Shown piece after piece: positions 60,400-64,000 of a stretch of DNA of 64,000 bases. The DNA comes from Chitinophaga sancti (lineage in GTDB: Bacteria > Bacteroidota > Bacteroidia > Chitinophagales > Chitinophagaceae): assembly GCF_034424315.1 (NCBI RefSeq), contig NZ_CP139972.1, forward strand, positions 2,294,001 to 2,358,000, in the 5' to 3' direction. Positions within the stretch are counted from its first letter, which is position 1, and each line of letters opens with the position of its first letter. A program made the translations under genes and the position numbers. The notes beneath the pieces are model-generated. The model did no database searches. It was not told the DNA's origin and saw nothing but the letters and a program-made list of their open reading frames with translations.

Positions 60400-63300
60400 A
60401 TAATGATTTCATCGATGTTATTTGATAAATCAGATTTTGTTGGTGTATTAATCCACATCAGTAATGCAACACGTTCTGTAAACTGTGCGAATACAGGGTT
60501 AATAAACAAATCTCTCAATTCCAGCTTAACGGAAAATTCCTTAAATACTCTGGAAATTACCTGTATTGCCTTTAAAGACTGGCCTCCGATCTCAAAAAAA
60601 TCATCATTCATACTAACATTGGGGCGCTGAAGCACATTTTCCCAGAGGCGGGCCAAATCACGTTCTAATGGTGTTTCAGGGGCATGGTAGCTGTGAGGGC
60701 TGGATACAGGTGCGGGTAGTAACTTTCTGTTTATCTTGCCATTTGGTGTTAATGGTAACTGTGTCAACAACACGAAAAAAGATGGCACCATATAATAGGG
60801 CAACCGGGTATGTAAGTACTCCCTTAATGCAACCAGGTTCTCATTTTTAGCAGTATAGTATGCCACCAGCGTTTTTCCTGCATCATTTAGCAAAACATCT
60901 ACCACTACCTGATCTACCAATCCCGAACCTAATAGACACTTTTCGATTTCACCCAGTTCTATACGGTATCCGCGAATCTTTACCTGCGTATCCCGTCTGC
61001 CAGAAAAAATAACATTGCCATCCGACTCCCAGCACCCAATATCACCGGTACGGTATAATCTTCCTTCTCCAAATGGGTTTACTACAAACCGCTCATGGGT
61101 CAATTCCGGTTTATTAAGGTATCCAAGTGCGACCCCGGCACCGGCTATGCATATTTCACCCGGAACCCCAACCGGCTGTGGCTGAAGCGTATGATCAAGT
61201 ATATATACCTGCGTATTGGCAATTGGCTTGCCTATAATATGTGTTCTCCTTATATCTGTAACCGGAAAATAGGTAGCACATACGGTTGTTTCTGTTGGTC
61301 CGTATGTATTATACAGGGCAACTTTACCGAGTAAGCGATCCACATAGGAAGGCAATAATTCATCTCCTCCGCTGATAATAACCCGGAGCGTACCAGGGAA
61401 TTGCAGACGGGTATTTAGTTCATTCAGGATGAGCGGTGTTACACTTAAAACAGTGACGTGTTCTCTCTCAATCATATCACATAGTGATTCAATGTCACGG
61501 CCTCCTTGTTCCGACAGCACCAATACTCCCCCTTTGAACAATACAGGAAACAATTCTTCTACCATCGTATCAAAAGCGATAGATGATTGCAGCACTACCC
61601 TGTCATCTTTACTAATATTGAAATATGTACAAAAAGCATGTATATAGTTAGTCAGCGAACCGCGCGATACCATGACACCTTTCGGCTGTCCGGTAGACCC
61701 CGAAGTATAGAGGATATAAGCCGGTGTATCAGGAGGTACTTTATGGCTGTATGTTGAAGAGGTTATTTCATTTGCGGTAATGATGTCAGGAATGGAACAT
61801 ACCCTTACCTTTCCACCATAAGCATGTACCGTTCCATCCGTAAGCAGCAGCCTAAGATCACTGCTCTCAAACACATAGCGAATCCTGTCTTCAGGATATT
61901 CCGGATCAACAGGAACATAGGCAGCCCCCGCCTTGAGTATACCCAAAATACCTATAACCAGCCATTCATTTCTACCAGTGCTGATTCCAACCAGTCTGTT
62001 ATTACTTTCTCCCAGCCAGTCTGCCACCATTGCGGCCACCTTATCGGCACGCTGATTAAGCTCATCATAAGAAATCACCTTATCTCCGCAAACAAGAGCC
62101 GGAGCTTCCGGTCTGCGCATCACCTGGTTTTCGAAAAATTCAGTCAGCTCCATATCCGTTCCCCAGTCAACAAGGGTATTATTAAATTCATATAGTACCC
62201 GTTCACGTTCTTCCTTCAATAGCAAGGCTACCTGGTCAACGGAAATCAGAGGACGCTCACATACCTGCTGTACGATATTCCCTAAATGATGGCATATCCC
62301 GGAAACATATGCTTCATCATATAGTGTGGTATTGTATTTTATCTTTAAAGAAAGGATATCCTCATTTATACTGAATTCAAAAAGAAGGTCATTCAGACAA
62401 GTATCATTTTCAATTTCTGCAGTACTTGTTTCAAGATCAGCGAAGACTGTATCAAATCCGAGCCCCTGTTCAAAATTCTGGAATATTACCAGCACATTGT
62501 AAGTAGAAAAATCGGTTACTTTCTGCAGACCGGTATTCACCTCTTCAATATGGCAGGTTTGATGGTCATAAATTAATAACAGGTCCTGATGTATTTTCTT
62601 CAGAAAGTTCACATAATGCTCTCCGTTTTCCAGCTTAACATTAACCGGCAGAACATGAAGAAAATACCCGATCTGATCTTCCAGCTGCGGATGGGTACGA
62701 CCGGCAGTATCTATTCCGATCATCATATCGTCTGTACCTGCATAGTTATACTTATTGATCAGTAACGATATAGCAGAAATAATTACACTAAAGAATGATA
62801 CACCATGGGTATAGGCAAGTGTGTTAATTGCAGCAGTTGTTCCGGCAGCATAGTGCTTTTTAAAAACGGCTCCCTGCGCCATTTCCTTTTCCGGTACCGT
62901 ATGCTTATTTGTCGTTACCGGGATACGAAAACCTGCAGATACATCTCGAAGATATTTTTCCCAGAACAACCTGTTCTGCTGATATTTTTCTGTCAGCAGC
63001 AACTGTTGCTGCCAGAAGACAAAATCCTTATATTGAATTTTTTCAGACACTGGTTCCGGGGCCATTCCATTTTTAAGCAATTGGTATAATGCTGCCAATT
63101 CTTTTCCGATAAGCTGAATGGACCATCCATCGCTGATAATATGATGAATGGATAAAACAAAGACCCATGTGTCCGCAGAGACTTTTGCAAGATAGGAACG
63201 GCATAAAGGCGCCTGCTCAATATTAAACGGCATACGGGCTATCCGCTGCTTTTGCTTTTGCAACAATGCGTCCGGATTTATTTCTGCAGTCAGGTCTTCC

Positions 63301-64000
63301 GTCTCCCATACCGGCTGCACCTCTTCTGCAGGAAATAAAACCTGCATAGGTTCATTATCCTTCCATTGAATGGCTGTTCTGAGCACATCATTATTACGGA
63401 TCAATAACTGAAATGCCTGTTGCAGGATTTCCTCTTCCAGATGCCCTTTCATATCTACGGCAAAGCAAATATTCATGTTAGCTGATTCAGGTGCCATCAT
63501 ATGAGCTACATAAATCTGCTTTTGGCCCCAGCTGAGCGGATATACCGTTTCGTAAGGAGATTTTTTTATGTTCCGGCCAATATAATCATGTTCTCTTTTT
63601 TGTTGTTTTAGTAGTGTTTCCAGATTATTAATGGAACCAGCTTCGTATAACATTGAAAAAGAGATATCAAATTTATGCCGGCTAAGTGCGTTGATCAATG
63701 AGAGTGCTTTCAGACTACTTAAAGCTGCGTTAAACAAGCTCTCATCCGGCTGCACATCACTGCCTACACCAACCTGTTTCAGCACCTTGGCAAGTAAACC
63801 GGAAATATCTTCACCACCGGGATCTCCAGACAGGTCATTTTCAAGTTGTTGCATCAATGCTATTTCACCGTTGAAAGTTCCCCGGATCAGATCTTCCTTC
63901 AACCTGAAGTGCATTACCTTTCCACTCGTAGTTTTAGGAATACTGCGTATAGGCAATATATAGTCCGGATAGATATCCATTCTGGCCGCCAGCAGTTCTC
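60396..64000 (-). CDS. Nonribosomal peptide synthetase loading subunit: FAAL(end)-ACP-C-A-PCP (5' end outside window)
   Basis: The frame is open to base 64000, so the N-terminus lies outside. The first visible residues (YILPIRSIPKTTSGKVMHFR) are the A10-like end of a fatty acyl-AMP ligase, followed by a carrier domain with NAALSSLKAL, a C domain with the canonical HHIISDGWS (about residue 279 counted from the Met at 63980), A1, and a PCP (Ser1135 on that count). This is the architecture for lipoinitiation: an activated fatty acid is passed to the ACP and condensed with the first amino acid. The A1 code DTESIGTVC is close to the Lys code DAESIGSVC known from bacitracin synthetase. A basic first residue is therefore likely. 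Confidence 0.92.
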   Translation of the reverse strand, partial: ELLAARMDIYPDYILPIRSIPKTTSGKVMHFRLKEDLIRGTFNGEIALMQQLENDLSGDPGGEDISGLLAKVLKQVGVGSDVQPDESLFNAALSSLKALSLINALSRHKFDISFSMLYEAGSINNLETLLKQQKREHDYIGRNIKKSPYETVYPLSWGQKQIYVAHMMAPESANMNICFAVDMKGHLEEEILQQAFQLLIRNNDVLRTAIQWKDNEPMQVLFPAEEVQPVWETEDLTAEINPDALLQKQKQRIARMPFNIEQAPLCRSYLAKVSADTWVFVLSIHHIISDGWSIQLIGKELAALYQLLKNGMAPEPVSEKIQYKDFVFWQQQLLLTEKYQQNRLFWEKYLRDVSAGFRIPVTTNKHTVPEKEMAQGAVFKKHYAAGTTAAINTLAYTHGVSFFSVIISAISLLINKYNYAGTDDMMIGIDTAGRTHPQLEDQIGYFLHVLPVNVKLENGEHYVNFLKKIHQDLLLIYDHQTCHIEEVNTGLQKVTDFSTYNVLVIFQNFEQGLGFDTVFADLETSTAEIENDTCLNDLLFEFSINEDILSLKIKYNTTLYDEAYVSGICHHLGNIVQQVCERPLISVDQVALLLKEERERVLYEFNNTLVDWGTDMELTEFFENQVMRRPEAPALVCGDKVISYDELNQRADKVAAMVADWLGESNNRLVGISTGRNEWLVIGILGILKAGAAYVPVDPEYPEDRIRYVFESSDLRLLLTDGTVHAYGGKVRVCSIPDIITANEITSSTYSHKVPPDTPAYILYTSGSTGQPKGVMVSRGSLTNYIHAFCTYFNISKDDRVVLQSSIAFDTMVEELFPVLFKGGVLVLSEQGGRDIESLCDMIEREHVTVLSVTPLILNELNTRLQFPGTLRVIISGGDELLPSYVDRLLGKVALYNTYGPTETTVCATYFPVTDIRRTHIIGKPIANTQVYILDHTLQPQPVGVPGEICIAGAGVALGYLNKPELTHERFVVNPFGEGRLYRTGDIGCWESDGNVIFSGRRDTQVKIRGYRIELGEIEKCLLGSGLVDQVVVDVLLNDAGKTLVAYYTAKNENLVALREYLHTRLPYYMVPSFFVLLTQLPLTPNGKINRKLLPAPVSSPHSYHAPETPLERDLARLWENVLQRPNVSMNDDFFEIGGQSLKAIQVISRVFKEFSVKLELRDLFINPVFAQFTERVALLMWINTPTKSDLSNNIDEIII

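Noticed and set aside
1..64000. CRISPR arrays, tRNA or rRNA genes, intact insertion sequences
   Set aside because: I looked for short spaced repeats, cloverleaf-like ends and transposase motifs and saw none.

Overview
The window looks like a chromosome segment of a gliding, polymer-degrading Bacteroidota, most likely Chitinophaga or a close relative. The evidence is family content: two SusC/SusD outer-membrane uptake loci, a FecR/ECF-sigma pair controlling one of them, a secreted GH5 enzyme with a type IX secretion (T9SS) tail, large tandem FtsX permeases, many DUF4369/TlpA thioredoxins, and a Bacteroidota-type GreA-like protein. The genus is an inference from this content, not from a marker gene.

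Layout. 1-6378 (+): end of a SusC gene, then SusD, a DUF4843-like lipoprotein, a PKD-like lipoprotein and a TlpA-like thioredoxin, closed by a strong terminator at 6447-6484. 6537-7124 (+): an orphan ECF sigma factor. 7345-9810 (+): GH5 endoglucanase with three discoidin-type modules. 9811-11281: accessory stretch with a structured intergenic element, two small adjacent genes of unknown function (one only 55 codons) and the relic of a sulfatase gene. 11282-16002 (+): two paralogous FtsX/MacB-type permeases. 15999-19426 (-): MarR regulator, rifampicin-phosphotransferase-like enzyme and GreA-like factor in one tight operon, with a 19-bp palindrome before the regulator. 19627-32955 (-): ECF sigma, FecR anti-sigma, SusC (with STN domain), SusD, DUF1735-like lipoprotein, three thioredoxin-like proteins of the DUF4369/TlpA type, a trypsin-like protease and a fourth thioredoxin protein, closely packed and probably for uptake and processing of peptide-like or redox-active ligands.

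33535-64000: the most interesting region, a lipopeptide nonribosomal peptide synthetase cluster. On the minus strand, four NRPS genes run in co-linear order (the first enters from beyond the window's right edge), followed by a SyrP/TauD-type oxygenase and a KamA-type radical SAM aminomutase; a beta-lactamase-fold hydrolase without a signal peptide converges on them. Visible domain order: FAAL(end)-ACP-C-A-PCP / C-A-PCP / (C-A-PCP)x3-C / A-PCP-C-A-PCP-C-A-PCP-TE, that is 8 extension modules. Read by hand, the A-domain codes suggest acyl-Lys-(Gly-like)-X-X-X-X-Asn-(Gly-like), where X is one unidentified substrate activated by four near-identical, non-canonical A domains. Three of these lie in perfect-length 3243-bp tandem repeats, and the fourth module is split between two genes at its C-A linker. 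Residues 2 and 8 are made by A domains that share a 1713-bp near-identical DNA segment. The aminomutase and oxygenase fit beta-lysine formation and beta-hydroxylation of the Asn, but these links are inferences.
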